From Nageia nagi (Eukaryota; Pinophyta): a stretch of DNA of 64,000 nt. Of this stretch, positions 33,971 to 46,950 are shown one piece after another. The position numbers were made by a program, and so were the translations under genes. The stretch lies in the NCBI GenBank assembly GCA_050084985.1, contig JBITNC010000001.1:80724001-80788000 (forward strand), given 5' to 3'. Below the pieces are notes generated by a model. It was given only the letters and a program-made list of their open reading frames with translations, was not told the DNA's origin and ran no database searches. Position 1 is the stretch's first letter. Each line of letters opens with the position of its first letter.

Positions 33971-35466
33971 TGTGATAAGCCTAACTTGGACTGACCTTAG
34001 ATTTCTCCTAAATCCCTCAAGTTTGGATCAACCAAAGCCACCAAACTTACCCTAGGGGAGGTACGTTAGTCTTACAGCTTAGGATCCACCAATCAAGCTC
34101 AAAATGATGCAAGTATGCTAGCGTTTATGTCAAGAAGGTAATTAAGCATGCAATAACCACCACATATAGAAATACTAATAATATCTTAAGAAATAGCCAA
34201 CAAATATCCAATGTAACAAGTATGGAAGCCAAATGCATGTAAATGGATCAATTAAGCACTTAGCATTCAATGTCTAAGCAAGAATGGTAAATACTTATTA
34301 ATACTCCCATAACTATTACAAATATGCAACGTGCAAGCACAAGGAGAGAAATAACAAGAATATAGCAAAATAATGTGATTGTATTTTAATATAAAAATAA
34401 TGGTGAACCTCAATTGCAATATTGTTACTAAGTACTGATTCTCTAGGGCTCAGTATCTGTAATGTGCTGAAGCATGCATTAGGGTCTCCTTCATCAACAA
34501 CTATGGTAGGATATCAAAGATCCATTAGTAGTGTTAAGATAATCCAAGGTAATGCCAACACCCCTATATATCTAATTGATAACTTGGGTTGCCACAACCC
34601 CATGTGTGTGCCCATGCAAGTATTTTTCTACACCTCACTATAGGTACCTCGCTTCTAATAAGTGGAATTTTGGAAGAGACGAGCTCAAACTAAGAAGAGA
34701 ATAAGTAATAATAATCGCATGCCTTTGGTCTTCCAGGAGTCCTCCTTATATAAATGAGGTAGCTTAACTCTAAACATGCATTGGGATTGATGTGATCTCA
34801 TCCAACAATGTACAAGGGTGATTCGTATGTTCTTGAGACAATGTCCAAGATGGGGAGTCTTGGGATGAGAGTTAATCACATCCAAGGGACCTCCTAGTTG
34901 CCACACCTCATGGAGGGGGATTCCATGCATATTGGGATCCATAAAATCATAATTAATGCTCCCTTAGTGTGACATAAAGTATTGAGTCTCATTATGATGC
35001 CTTAAAATGCCAAATAATGGTCCCTTACCTTTAGCAATGCCACGTCCATGCTAAGTTACCTCTTGTTGCCTTGTGATGGGTGAAATCACCTATATTTATG
35101 CCCTACCTTAGGAGTGGAGAAATTATTACAAGAGAGGCTTATTAAATTCCAATATTACAATCATTAAGACTCTAATTATGCAACATCCCAAATTTATATG
35201 ACTAACATTGCATTTACAATTATTAGTTAGCCTTGGTATTTTAATTACATAATCATTGGTATGAAAATATAGAATAATTTGTAATTTACTAAAAGAGACC
35301 CCAACATCCCATAATTGGAGTAATTAATTATTCTCCAAGTGGAACTTACAATAACTAGACATAAATTCTACTAATTTGCCAAAATTAATTAAAAATACTC
35401 CTAAACTAATGTTCCCATTTATTAGAGGTGAAATGGGGAAAACACCATAAAAATGGGAACATTACA
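33971..35466 (-). repeat. 3' LTR of the Gypsy-type element
   Basis: Begins TGTGATAAGCCTAA and ends AACATTACA. It matches 39370-40845 throughout, including GGATCCACCAATCAAGCTC and CCTTGGTATTTTAATTACAT. Confidence 0.8.
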
Positions 35467-35482
35467 ATTTTTCCTCTCCCAA
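35467..35482 (-). promoter_or_regulatory. polypurine tract, Gypsy-type element
   Basis: The minus strand reads TTTGGGAGAGGAAAAA just before the 3' LTR start (TGTAATGTTCCC). Confidence 0.65.
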
Positions 35483-35502
35483 ATTGCTTATCCCTAAGCA
35501 AT

Positions 35503-35949
35503 TTAGAACATCAATAATTGCATCAAAGTCTTCGTGATGGGTTCCATCATTTGGTAACCTATTCCTTTAACTTCTTTAATACCATGTAGTACAACTTCTT
35601 GGCCTTGAACTTTAAATTTCACCTCCAAGGTTTTATAGTTGGAGGTAATTTCTCTAAGTGTATACAACCATTTAACTTCTAGCATTAAGTGTGGTAATCC
35701 TCCAAGTGGTAGAATGTAGAAGTCATTGGTAATGACATATTCTCCAAATTCGACCTTAACATTCTTTGCCATCCTATTACTTGGTGTATTACTTCCATTA
35801 GCAACAACCACTTTGAATCCTAGGAATCTATGAGTTTTGAATCCCTTCTTCCTCATAAATTCCTCATCAAGAAAGTTATGAGTGGCCCCTTCATTAATCA
35901 AAATCACAACCTTGCTATTATCAACAATCCCTTCCATCTTAATTGTCAT
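35503..35949 (-). pseudogene. retroviral-type aspartic protease remnant (RVP_2-like)
   Basis: 148-residue frame. VVILINEGATHNFLDEEFMR corresponds to the plant Gypsy protease core, normally with a D-S-G catalytic triad followed by ATHNF. Here Asp is Asn and Ser is Glu, so the enzyme is dead. RMAKNVKVEFGEYVITNDFY and LPLGGLPHLMLEVKWLYTL fit the flap and C-terminal part of the domain (the usual D-x-I-LG-x-W-L region). It is followed by a short tail and the LTR, with no reverse transcriptase. Confidence 0.75.
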
Positions 35950-36434
35950 TAATTAGGAGGATTCATTCAAGGTGGTGAGTGCTTCTCCAATATCCTTAAC
36001 CTAAATATCATGTTGACAAGTGTTAATCTCATCATCAAAATCTTTCTTTACCTCAAGGAGTTCAAGATATATATTTTGTGCCTTTACATTACATCTATAT
36101 CCTCTCTCTCATGGATTCTGATAGGTGAAGCAAAGTTTTTGCTTTCTTAGTTTTTCTCAAGTTATAGAATCTATTTTCCTAGAAAGGTTTTGGGGAGATA
36201 ATGAAGGTATTCCTCTTATGGGTCCCTTTCTTATCATAGCTATTAGAGAAACTATCATTATTGGCTTTGTTGTAACCCCCTTGGGTTTACTAGATCCTTC
36301 TAGTAAAAGCACCTTGTGAATAACCATTGCCAATGTTAAAGGTTCCATGGCCTTGAGGGATGATCTCATTGGTTCTTATAGCCCATCCCTGAAGAGGTAT
36401 GTGAGTCTCCCATAATCAACATTTGGAATGGTAA

Positions 36435-36674
36435 CTATAAATCTTTGGAACTCTTATATGAAACCCCAATTATGGTAGTTTTCTTAAGCAAATCTAACTC
36501 CTTAAAATATTCTTCTAGATGCCTTTGCTCAAATCTATCTAGCACTCTTATGTTGAAATTATCAAATGACTTGACATCTCTATGGCCTAGTGTAGAGAGA
36601 CCATTACAACACCATGCATAAGTTATCCCATCGAGACACATTGATGTTGTTTTGATCCCTTCTTCTTCATCCAT
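36435..36674 (-). pseudogene. Gypsy gag (retrotrans_gag-like) remnant
   Basis: 79-residue frame: MCLDGITYAWCCNGLSTLG, SFDNFNIRVLDRFEQRHLEE, YFKELDLLKKTT. It fits the capsid pattern of an alpha-helical domain with Trp, then a W/F-DxF...FxxRF motif. It lies upstream (in element sense) of the protease, as expected. A frame of 36157-36369 between the two may be the linker, in a shifted frame. Confidence 0.55.
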
Positions 36675-36980
36675 TAGGTAGAGTGAAAAATAAGTTTGTA
36701 GCTTTTGTAACTAAGCCCTAGTAGATAACTTTTATCCTCTGTCAAAAATAGGCAAAGGTATTTTTGATCTCTTATCATTTGAATGATTAGAAGCCTTCTT
36801 GATTTGTCATCACTAGATGCTTATAACATACCTAAATCCTCACTTACAAATTCAAACAAAAAAATATTCACCGTTATGAGATCCATCAAATTGCATATAA
36901 ATTCAAAATTGTACAATGTAAAACTACAAATTAATAATCTCAATCACACAAAACAAGATCAACATGATGATTTACCCTAG

Positions 36981-39355
36981 TTTACCCAACGTGGGCTAAT
37001 TCAACATGAAATTGGAGCCTTCTCTTATCATTTTCTATGGACATTACAATATTACATGCATATAGAGAAATACCATCAAAATAATGGCAATACCATCTCC
37101 TACAATACTACTGCAATCTCATACAACAAGAAGAAAAACTTCAAAATTACAAAATTTTTGGAATGACTCTTGATCTTCCTTCAAATGTTTACAATGCCAA
37201 AACCCAAAACTTTCTAAGCTAAGTTTTTTTTTTTAAGAATTAAGAGAGTAGCATGCCTTAAAATAGGCCTAGAAATGTCTCCAAGATGTCGGTTGATGAT
37301 CCTAAATCATTTAACTATCTGAATCATCAATGCCCCTTCAACTTCCATTGCTGACTCATCAAAATGTAGGTTGTTAATGACCTAAAAATAGTATACTTGG
37401 GCCATTAATGTTGCATTTTTTTATCACCAATAACCTTCAAATTTCAATCTTTGATTAATCTCCAAGCACATATACCTCTGGGATGAGTATTACTCCTACA
37501 AAGATCAACCTGACATGATCCAATTTGAATCACTTCCAGTGTTTCTACCTTTGTGCCTCCCAATAGGTATGAAATGGAATGATTTCTCTGAAGGAATTAG
37601 GCTTATCCATGTATTCTTACAATATTTTCTCCATTTCAACTTTGTAAAGTTCCATTTATGGAGTTCACTTAGGTGTGAATTCTGATTTGTTGGTCTATAA
37701 TGATGTTTATCTATATGATCTCTCACTTTTTATTGGAGTCCCCTAACTAGGTGATTTCATTTGTACCATAATTTGATTCATGATATTCATCAAAGTGTCT
37801 AAATTTTGATTTGCCATTTTATCCTCCTGCTTTAGGTGTTTCTACATTGGTATGCTAATGAATTTTAGGGTGCATGTGATAGCCCCACAAATTCTTTCAA
37901 GTATCCAACATTTCACTTGAGGCTTCCTTAATATACCACGTATGTCACCTAGTCTCTAAAATATCAAATGAATGGTTCCCATATCCCTAAAATGCTCTAC
38001 ATATATCTCCTAGCTTCTTAGTGCATCCACAAATTTTCTCTAGCTCTTAACCTTGAAATATGTCTCTCATAATTGGTGTGATCTCCTTACACTCCCATGT
38101 TTGATTTTATAGTGACTCAAAATTATTTGCTTTTGACATTTGCATAATACTTTTCCTCCAAATTTCAAATTTTATCGAACACTTAGAATTAAAATACATT
38201 ATCTCTCCTAATTTAATTTTCTTGTCAAATTAAATTAAATTAAATAATTCTAGATTAAATTTTTTATTTTTTTCCTTATTTATGCTACTTAAAAATAAAT
38301 TAAATCCATAAATATTTTTCAAGCTCAAATAAAATTGCACAATTAAATAGCTCAAACCTAAAATTTAACTCCTATTATGGTGGATGATTAGGTCTAGGTG
38401 CCAATTTAATCAAGCCTGTGGGTTATGGGCCCAAAAATCAACTTTGATTCACATGATGCCTCCTCCAAGCTCAGCATCCACACACAATTGACGTAGAGCA
38501 TTAGATTTGATTCAAAATACCTTCAAGTCTTAGCAATGCATGCCAAGATCTGAAACATCCAAGCTTTAATGATTAAATTTTGTAGATTCACAATAAGTTA
38601 AGCCTTCTAAAGGCTCAACATCTCTTCTCAAGCCTCCATTTTGTTATTAGCAAGGTAAAAAAATATGTCAAATTTTGAAATTTGAATCTTTAAGAACCAC
38701 ATGTTCACCTCAAAAATGCATAATGATCCCTCTATAATGCAAACAAACCTTCAACTACTCTCAAAAATGCCAAATGACCTACCTAAAAGGTTTTAGAAAC
38801 TTCAAATGGTCCTCAAAAGTTTCTTAAAACTTTCGTGTTAGTTGTAGAATGGCCAAATGAACCCAATTGTAGGTCTCCAACAAAAAAAAATGTCAAACTT
38901 GATGATAATTAAACAAAATTTTGAAAATTACCTCTCACCAAGCTAGACGATCCTCCTTGAAACTTTCAAACTCGGAAATGTAATCAAATTATGTCCAACG
39001 AACTTCCAGGAGGTGATATCTAACCTCCTAGATCTCCAACATAGGTCTCCTAGGGTCTAGATCCAACAAAAATGGTGTTAAAATCTCAATGTCAACCCTT
39101 TAGTATCTAAACAAACTAGATCCAAGCTTTAGAGAGCTCTCTTATCCTCTAGATCTTGTTTCAAACCTCCTCAATTCTTTGAAACCACTTCATGATCTCA
39201 GGTCAATACCATTGTGATGTCTCACTCCTCCTTAAATCTTTCAATATGATGCCAATATCTACTAAACAACTACTCTCCAACTAGATGGAGAGATATCCTT
39301 CAACTCCTTTAGAATTTTCCTTAGCCTCTCTTACCTAACAAGATGGCAAGATGAA
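36981..39355 (-). other. 5' interior of the Gypsy-type element, non-coding
   Basis: About 2.4 kb from primer site to gag without recognisable coding. It contains AAATTAAATTAAATTAAAT repeats (38225-38250) and several CT-rich stretches. Confidence 0.45.
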
Positions 39356-39368
39356 GGCTCTAATACCA
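39356..39368 (-). promoter_or_regulatory. primer-binding site, Gypsy-type element
   Basis: The minus strand reads TGGTATTAGAGCC one base inside the LTR, an initiator tRNA-Met site with a single change. Confidence 0.7.
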
Positions 39369-39369
39369 C

Positions 39370-40845
39370 TATGATGAGCCTAAGTTGGGCTCATCAGGGA
39401 TTTCTCCTAAATCCCTCAAGTCTAGATTAACCAAAGCTACTAAATGTACCCTAGGATAGGGATGTTGGCCTTCATAGCTTCGGATCCACCAATCAAGCTC
39501 AAAATGATGCAAGTATGTCAACATCTAGCTCTAGAAGGTAATTAAGTATGCAACAACCACCACACCTATAAATACTAACAAGATCTCAAGTAATAGCCAT
39601 CAAATACCCAATGCAACAAGTATGAAAGTCAAACGCATGTAAATGGATCAATTGAGAGCTAAGCATCCAACATCTAAGAAAGAAGGAAAAATATGCACTA
39701 ACACTCCCATAATTATGCCAAATATCTAATGTACAAGCACAAGAAGATAAATAACAAGAATATAGCAAAATAATGTATTTACATTCGAATACAAAAATAA
39801 TGATGAACCTTAATTACAATATTGTTGGTAATGATTGATGCTTCAGGGCTCGAGATCCATAGTGTGGTAAAGCATGCACCAAGGATTCCTTCATCAACAA
39901 TTGTGGTGGAATCTCATAGATCCACTACCAATGTTAAGATAATATAGGGTAATGCCAACTCCCCTAGATAGTTAGTTAATAACTTGGGTTGTGTAAATCC
40001 CAAGTGTGTACCCACGTAAGTCTTGTACCACACCTTGCTACATGTACCTCACTTTGAAGAAGTGGAATTCTAGTAGAGATAAGCTCCACAAAGAAGAGGA
40101 GAAGTAATAATAATCATATGCCTTTGGTCTTACATGAGTCCTCCTTATATAGACAAGGTAGCTTAACTCTAAACATGCATTGGGATTGATGTGATATTAT
40201 CTAACGATGTACAAGGGTGATTCATGTGTTCTTAAGCCAACATCTAAGATGGAGAGTCTTGGGATGAGAATTAATCACACCCAAGACCTCCTAGTTGCCA
40301 CACCTCATGTAGGGAGATCCATAAAATCATCATTAATTCTCCCTTAGAGTGACGACAAGCTTTGGGACTCATTATGATACCTTGAAATGCCAAATAGTGG
40401 TCCCTTACCTTTAGTAATGCCACGTCCAAGCTAAGTTGCCTCTTTTTGCCTTACGATGGGTGAAATCACCTAGAGTAATGCTCTACCATAAGAGGGGAAC
40501 AATTGTTACAAGAGAGGCTCATTAAATATCAATATTACAATCATCAAGGCTCTTATTATGCAATGTCCCAAATTAGGTGACTAATATTGCATTTACAATT
40601 AATAGTTAGCCTTGGTATTTTAATTACATAACTATTGGTATTAAAATATAAAATAATTCGTAATTTACTAAAATAGACCCCAACGTTCCATAATTGGAGG
40701 AATTAATTGTTCTCCAAATGCAACTTATGGTAATTGGGCATAAAATCTACTAAATCACCAAAATTAATTAAAAATACTCTTAATCTAATGTTCCCATTTA
40801 TTAGAGGTGAAATGGCGAAAACACCATAAAAATGGGGATATTACA
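39370..40845 (-). repeat. 5' LTR of the Gypsy-type element
   Basis: Pairs with 33971-35466. The inner end has changed from CA to TA on the minus strand. The outer end is AATGGGGATATTACA. Confidence 0.8.
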
Positions 40846-40850
40846 CTTAA

Positions 40851-41640
40851 ATACCAATCTTGTCACACCAAACCCCGAGTCGCAGCACTCAACATTTGAG
40901 GTCATCACTTGAAAAAACCAATACTTAAGGTACTCCATTGGTTAAACATATCTAAATCTATCATTTAACGATAACTAAATTTTAGCCTTTAAAATTATAA
41001 ATTATCCACTAATAAACCTTGAATCTTCCACCTTCAAAATAAATCTTCTTTATACCTCTCTTCTTGGAGATTCTAATGTTGCAAGCAATCTAGCCTTCAA
41101 AATTCTCTTTGACAAATATGACATCGCCAAACACCGAAAATAGGCATTGGCAGGGTCCGTTGTTTTTTTTTTATGCAAGGGTTAATCCCACTTCGTATAA
41201 CCCTTGGGTTTAACCGTCTTTCCATTTTAAATATTATTGTTTACCTTTATTATTGCAAAATGCTATTAGATGTGTTATGATTGATGGTATCTGGTCAAAA
41301 TAATACAATTTTTAACCATTGATGCAGGTTTGAATATTTTTTTCAATATTTTTAATAAATACAATTAGATTAATATGATAAATAAAGTAAATATACCGCT
41401 GAATCGAAAAATTAAACACAATTCGATTAACCCTGAATTGAAAAATTTACCCACATGAAAGAGAATTCTAAAGGCTAGATATCGAGCCCCAATTCTAATT
41501 ACTAAATCTATTTTTCATTAGATAAGCATAAATAAATACATATTTCCAACACATAAATAATGTGAACATAAAACCCAGAGGACCGCGCGCCAAAAACATC
41601 CTGAACATTCGCTGCTCAACTTCTGCGAGAAGGTTGAAAG
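40851..41640. other. spacer before the candidate exon
   Basis: No gene. The sequence changes character at about 41560 from AT-rich to a mixed composition with a GC-rich patch (CAGAGGACCGCGCGCC, 41576-41591), which would suit a 5' untranslated region. Confidence 0.4.
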
Positions 41641-41651
41641 GAAGATCAACC

Positions 41652-41711
41652 ATGGCAGACTACTCTGTTTGCGTTCCAGAGATAGACTGCTCTCGCATCA
41701 TCGCACATTTT
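41652..41711 (+). CDS. candidate host-gene first coding exon, product unknown
   Basis: The ATG lies in an excellent plant start context (ATCAACCATGGCA). Twenty codons read MADYSVCVPEIDCSRIIAHF and then meet TTT/GTAAGTAA, a near-perfect 5' splice site leaving phase 0. The preceding 70 bases are GC-richer and suit a 5' untranslated region. The following 1.3 kb is AT/T-rich and intron-like. I found no second exon and do not recognise the peptide. If real, the gene has a very long first intron, as conifers often do, and much of the DNA to the right could be intronic. It may instead be chance. Confidence 0.35.
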
Positions 41712-43039
41712 GTAAGTAATTATGCTCTTTAATGAGTATAAACTTGACTCATTTTTTTTGTAAAACAAAGGAGTGGAATCATGCCGTGGATTAGTAGAAT
41801 TTACTATTGTGCCTGTTCGTTTCTCTGTGTTCGAAGATCGAACTATATATATATTTGAAACGGAAAGATTCAGCAACTGTATTATGCTTTGTAAATCTGT
41901 CCTTGACAAGAAACCCGATATGAACTTTTCTTAATGATAGCGGTGGCCTCTCATAGCTTATGCTAAAATTCCCCAATTTGTTTGGATCTAGTGTGGCGAT
42001 TAGACAGCGAAAGTAATTGAAGCACTATGTTGGTTTCTTTTTTCCTCGTGACAAACCCTTTTTATATTGCGATGAGGGTACTTAAATTCATTTGATTAAT
42101 CAAGTACTGGTAATGTAGTACAAGTAAATTATAGGAAAAGTATACTCAGTCTTCATTATAGAAATCACCTACTGTATCAATTCATGCCGATTTTAGATAC
42201 GGCTAATTGCTGGCTTTTCTACAAGGCTTCAGTATTGGAGTCTATCTCTTCCCCTTCCCTGAATTTACTCACCAATAATGCAACCGTGATTGAAAAATGG
42301 AGTTATTTGGATGTTTTTATAATCCTGTTTATGTTTTTGGCACAATTCTGACGTATTAGCCCTACCATTGCAGGGTGTATTGTGGTGGGTTAGCTGAATG
42401 ATCACACATTTTCCCACCTATTGAATGCTGTTGAGGGTGTTTTCCCAGGATTTTGAGGCCGGCTTAGGAATTGGGAACTTTCCATGTAGTAAACTTTCAA
42501 ATCCTACATGTTAAAAATCTTTAAGGCTTAAGCAGTGACCTTTTGTCATGAATTTAGAGAGGGGATGACTGCCATATTGAATTGTATAATCAATTACTTG
42601 GATTATCTGAATTGTTGCCCTAATCAATGAGAAAAGAGTTTATCTCAATTGATACTTTTCTTTAGGAAACAACATTTCAGTTGAAGAGAACATGATGTTC
42701 TAGGCAGTAATTTTGTTGAGTAGGACAACCCTGTCTTTCTTTCGAAAGAGATTAGTAGGTATCATAGTACATCTCTATTAGATTGTAGTTCCTGCAAGGC
42801 ACAATGTCAGTAAGACTTTTGTTTAGTATCTGTGTACATATATAGATATTTCCATGTTTCTTTTGAGATAGAAATTACAATGTGGAATTTGAGTGTTAAA
42901 GTTGGTCAATATTCAATTCCACTTGATGAATGCAAATTCTTGAGGAAAAATTAGTAGGATTAAACCAAATTCTGCATTCTTTAAAAATTAAAATACATAC
43001 AACAAGGGAACTCTATTATCTGTTCTAAAATATAGCATC
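41712..43039 (+). other. intron-like or unique DNA
   Basis: T-rich, low-repeat sequence with no coding signature. An acceptor-like CTACCATTGCAG/GG at about 42374 leads to a stop after a few codons, so it is not a convincing second exon. Confidence 0.35.
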
Positions 43040-44520
43040 TCAATTTGTTGTCACACAAATAGCTTTATGAGCATGGGAATTAAGTATACTTTCCTGAAAA
43101 TCTTTTACAGCCTGATACGTCCATACACTTTCACAATTATGCAATAAAATTAAACCAATGTAAGTAAACTGTGAACATATCTTTCTTGGAAGGGTCATAA
43201 AGATGAAAGTCTTTGGATTTCTCCCCAAGTCCTACAAAGATGCATTTGACACACTTTGGGGCAAGCTTGGTTGTCACACAAAATATGATCTAAAGTATTA
43301 CATCCAAAGATATGTAATTGTGGAATATTGGATTTCTACTACTCCACTATTCTTTTGATGTCATATCCTTGACAACCTTTACAAACATGAAGTTACACTC
43401 ACAATTAAGTGTTTCAAGCCTTCAGTCCACAAATTAAGATCCAAACCACAAAAAAGGAGCAAACACCTTGCCATCTACAAAAGAAAACAATTATTCCTTT
43501 CATTCACTCAAATTTGTTATGGAGTACAAAGAAACTATATTGGCAAGTGATTCCTTGCTCCTTACAACATCCATCAAACTTATGGTTAACACATTTATGA
43601 CCATTGTCTATCCATAAACATTCAACGCCACACCCACTTTGCTTCTCAACAAGTGGTTTGAAGTTTTTTTATTTTTTAAATTATGCAAGACATCACTTCT
43701 ATTTTTCAAGAAGTATGTTCAAATCCTCCTTTTGTAATAATTGATAAAACAGAGTAAGTTGCTATGGGTCACATAGATTAGAGTGAGCCCTTCAAAGGAT
43801 TAGATGTTTGGTGCACTCCCACCCTCTCAAAAGTTTCTTTATGGTGTTTCCTAATAGGATAACATTAAACATACACCATTTTGTTGATTTTGTATGATTT
43901 GAACTTTGAAGCACTTGAATCAACAAAATGGTCCTTATGAGAGGAAAGCTTCACTTTAAAATTATTATAGGCATCAAGAATTTTACTATCTTTCTTCTTG
44001 AAGGAAAAATTATTAGAAGAGCCTCAACCAATAATCATCATTGAAAGAGCCTTTACTTAGGAAACAACACATGGACTTATGAAGAGCCTTGACTTATCTT
44101 TCCAACTTCCCATTTATTCTTATTGGTGACAATCCTAATATGTCATCTTCGTGCAATAATTCTTCTTTTGACGATTCTTCCTATTACAATAAGAGCATCC
44201 ATCCTTCTTTTTTCTTTCCTTTTGAATCTTCATCACTATGATTTTCATTATCTCTTTTGATGCTTCGATGATTTGCACATCAAAGCATTCGTCTTTTCAC
44301 CTTTTCTTATAATGCTTTTGCTCTTCTTGTTCTTGAAAAGACGGGCTCAACTTTTCTTCCTTGAGGTGCCATTAGGACTTGAGTTGACTTGTTGTAGGAC
44401 AACATCTTGTAAAGTTGATCATAATTGAGCAACTTGGTGTCCAGGTTTCCATTGTACTTTTGGAATGCTGCTAAATTCTTCAATTGATTTCCCAAATTAT
44501 GTTGCCAACATATGCCAAGC
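43040..44520 (-). pseudogene. heavily decayed Copia polyprotein
   Basis: Minus-strand pieces in several frames. FKPLVEKQSGCGVECLWIDN continuing GHKCVNHKFDGCCKEQGITC (about 43664-43545) corresponds to the integrase FKxLVE...RxDNGxEYxxxEF region. KCIFVGLGEKSKDFHLYDPSKK (about 43244-43180) corresponds to the KCIFVGY...YRLYDP motif. A possible gag piece lies at 44495-44307 (NQLKNLAAFQKYNGNLD). Many stops and shifts make it much older than elements A-D. No LTRs were identified. Confidence 0.7.
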
Positions 44521-45554
44521 TTCTGTCACCATGTCGTCCTTGATGTGGAGCTGAAGTCCCCTGCCAACAACTATTCCAAGAGAATTTATAACCTTTTTAT
44601 TATGTATCACAAGATGGGGGTTACTTCTCAATCAATTTGAATAAGACTATACTCTTAAGAAGTTTTGTGGTTTGGGTGCTTGTGAGCATGGAATATATAT
44701 AAAAAACAAGAGGAATGAGGGCAAAATAGGAAGAGGAATGAGCATGAAAGTTTGGGTCTTAGAACAGGAAAGCGCAAGTTGAAGCTAAACTGAAAACTTC
44801 AAAAAATTACTTGTACACATCTATGGGTGGCACATGGTTCTCTCTAATTGACAGTTGCTGATGTACACTTGCTATCCATGTAATCGCTTCATGGCAAATG
44901 TAGATTAGATGAAATCAATCACATGGATTTGAGTGAGACTATCTTCTCATGCATATGCATTTGTTGCTGGAATTATGAATGGCAAACCTTCCTAATCCTT
45001 TAATTTATCTTTGCTCCTAGCCCCTTCTCAAGTCAAGCCGACTCTTATTTTGGCTCAGCAGCCAAAACATGAGCAATTGAAAACATACAAAACTCAAAGA
45101 TTCAGTCGAGATTTGGGAGCACTTTTTGCATTTTAATAGTCAAGTTTTTTGCCAGTTTATTCTCATGTTGGTAAAAAGCTTATGCTTAGTCATTATTGAC
45201 TAGTAGTTTGGCTAATCTGGCTTGAATTATGCCACATGTTTGCCAAATAGGTTACTACCGTGGTTGAGGGCTCCAAACTCCAAGGAAACTCCCCATCTAG
45301 TATCATTTAGTAACTAGGGGAGGGATTATTTTGAACATGTGACGTCCTCCATGGGAGAGTATACCTTCCCTAGTTTTTCTACAATTGGAGCCTTGTTGGA
45401 AGGAAAAAATCTCCACCTTGTTGGTATGTTTTTCTTTCCTTGCCCAAAACATGCACAAGACTTGGAGGAAACAACGTTACTTGTTTCCGCGTGAAAGGAC
45501 TGGTTACCCCAAGCGTTCACATGGAATATGGCCTTTAAGGCTTAGCAGTCAGAG
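44521..45554. other. unassigned DNA
   Basis: No convincing gene. A TATA-like stretch GAATATATATAAAAAAC lies at 44692. The composition is close to that of the neighbouring Copia relic, of which this may be a further part. Confidence 0.4.
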
Positions 45555-45800
45555 ATGCATGTTGTTAACGATATACAAGGGAATTACACGCCAGAGTTCC
45601 TTCCCACAATGAGGAAAGACTGCATAGGTGAACGAATGCGAAGAAAGATCACAAATGCAGGGACAAACATAGGGACAAATGCAAGGGAACATGAGGAAAG
45701 AAAGGCTTATGAAGGTATCACCAGCGATGCAGTGTCTCGGCAGGTCATCTTCAGATTCATTAAGGTTGATGCACTCACTATCAATCCATGCGGCAAATAG
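45555..45800 (+). other. 81-codon open frame, unknown
   Basis: ATG-started plus-strand frame with a balanced, soluble composition (RKDCIGERMRRKITNAGTN, SDAVSRQVIFRFIKVDALT). It is followed at about 45806 in another frame by MLKLLPDESRKLLGLGGRDG ahead of GTATAAGTAAGG, which could be a splice donor. I recognise neither. The minus strand is also open over 45549-45803, so this may be compositional. Captured or host exon pieces are possible. Confidence 0.25.
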
Positions 45801-45899
45801 CAAATATGCTCAAATTGTTACCTGACGAGAGCAGGAAGCTATTGGGTCTTGGTGGACGAGATGGTGGAAAAGGTATAAGTAAGGTGAGGGCGTGAGTGC

Positions 45900-46950
45900 A
45901 AGAACCTAACCGAATGATATAAAGACAAGCTATAAGCCTCAGAATACATTCACTTGCGTGCAAATCATATAGGGAATTAATTCAAACCACCTAGATGTAT
46001 ATTCAATGAACGACCCAAGGAGAGAACCATTTAGATATGCATAATCCCACAAATGATATACTTCACAATATGAAGTTTACAATATCATTGCTCAAAAGAA
46101 ATACATTCATAATGATATTCAATAATCAATATGCATAGAACCCCTTATGCAACAAATCTTCTATGCAGCGGAATGTAGATACTAAAAGATGCAATGGCTT
46201 AAAATGATTACATACATAGACCTCATAGCCAAAATCTGAGAGATGCAAGAGTCCCAATATATGATATTTCCATTAAGTGCAGAGTCTCACATATGCAACA
46301 ATGCGCAAAATCATGCAATAGTTTTAGATGCAAAATTGCAAAGATCCTCCAATGTAAATATCTCATATGCAAAAAGTCCAATGCAAAATCCTCTTCTAAA
46401 TTGCTCGGATGGAGTATAAATAGGCCATTAGAAGCGTTGCCCTAAAGGCATCAAATCTGATATGGTGCGCACACACGCAACACATATACCAGTACAAAAT
46501 CAGATAGTTCACACAAAACTATGCAAGTGGCACTTAAACCTGACAAAATATAAATGCCACCATCAAATAACGCATCTAATCTACCTCTAATCTATGCAAC
46601 AGTAAATCAGATATGCAATAAAAGGGTCTAAAAAGTTTGACATTTAAACCGGCAGGAGCAAAACCTCATCCCTGCATCGATTAGAGCCATAAATGAGTTT
46701 GATAGATTTGACCTGGCAGGAGCAAAACCTCATCTCTGCACTGATCAAATCAAATGACATAAACCAACATTAAACATGCATTAAACACAATATAGGATAC
46801 TGCGGACGAAATCTACGGGTGGATCAAACCTAGGCCAGATTTGATCCGATACTAGCAGTCACTGGTGAGATCGTACGACTCAATGGTCTCCTCCAAGAAT
46901 GCCATAGTCTTTCGCATGCCCTTGGAGATCATGCCAATAGTGCTGCCATT
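45900..46950 (+). other. non-coding stretch left of the antisense frame
   Basis: AT-rich, with short direct repeats: GGCAGGAGCAAAACCTCATC occurs at about 46651 and 46713. No pol signature is visible on the plus strand, although a Tat-like element would carry pol somewhere to the left. The element's left boundary was not found. Confidence 0.4.

Larger units (their letters stand above)
33971..40845 (-). mobile_element. old Ty3/Gypsy-type element, pol deleted
   Basis: LTRs of about 1.5 kb (33971-35466 and 39370-40845) flank 3.9 kb. The minus orientation is given by the primer-binding site (39356-39368) and polypurine tract (35467-35482). Flanking CTCAA (33966-33970) and CTTAA (40846-40850) are probably the target duplication with one change. 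The interior keeps gag and aspartic-protease traces only; reverse transcriptase, RNase H and integrase are absent. The LTRs differ by roughly 10-15% by eye plus indels, so it is much older than element C. Confidence 0.78.

Noticed and set aside
42374-42420. Second exon after TACCATTGCAG for the candidate host gene
   Set aside because: In phase 0 it meets TGA after seven codons and has no conserved content.
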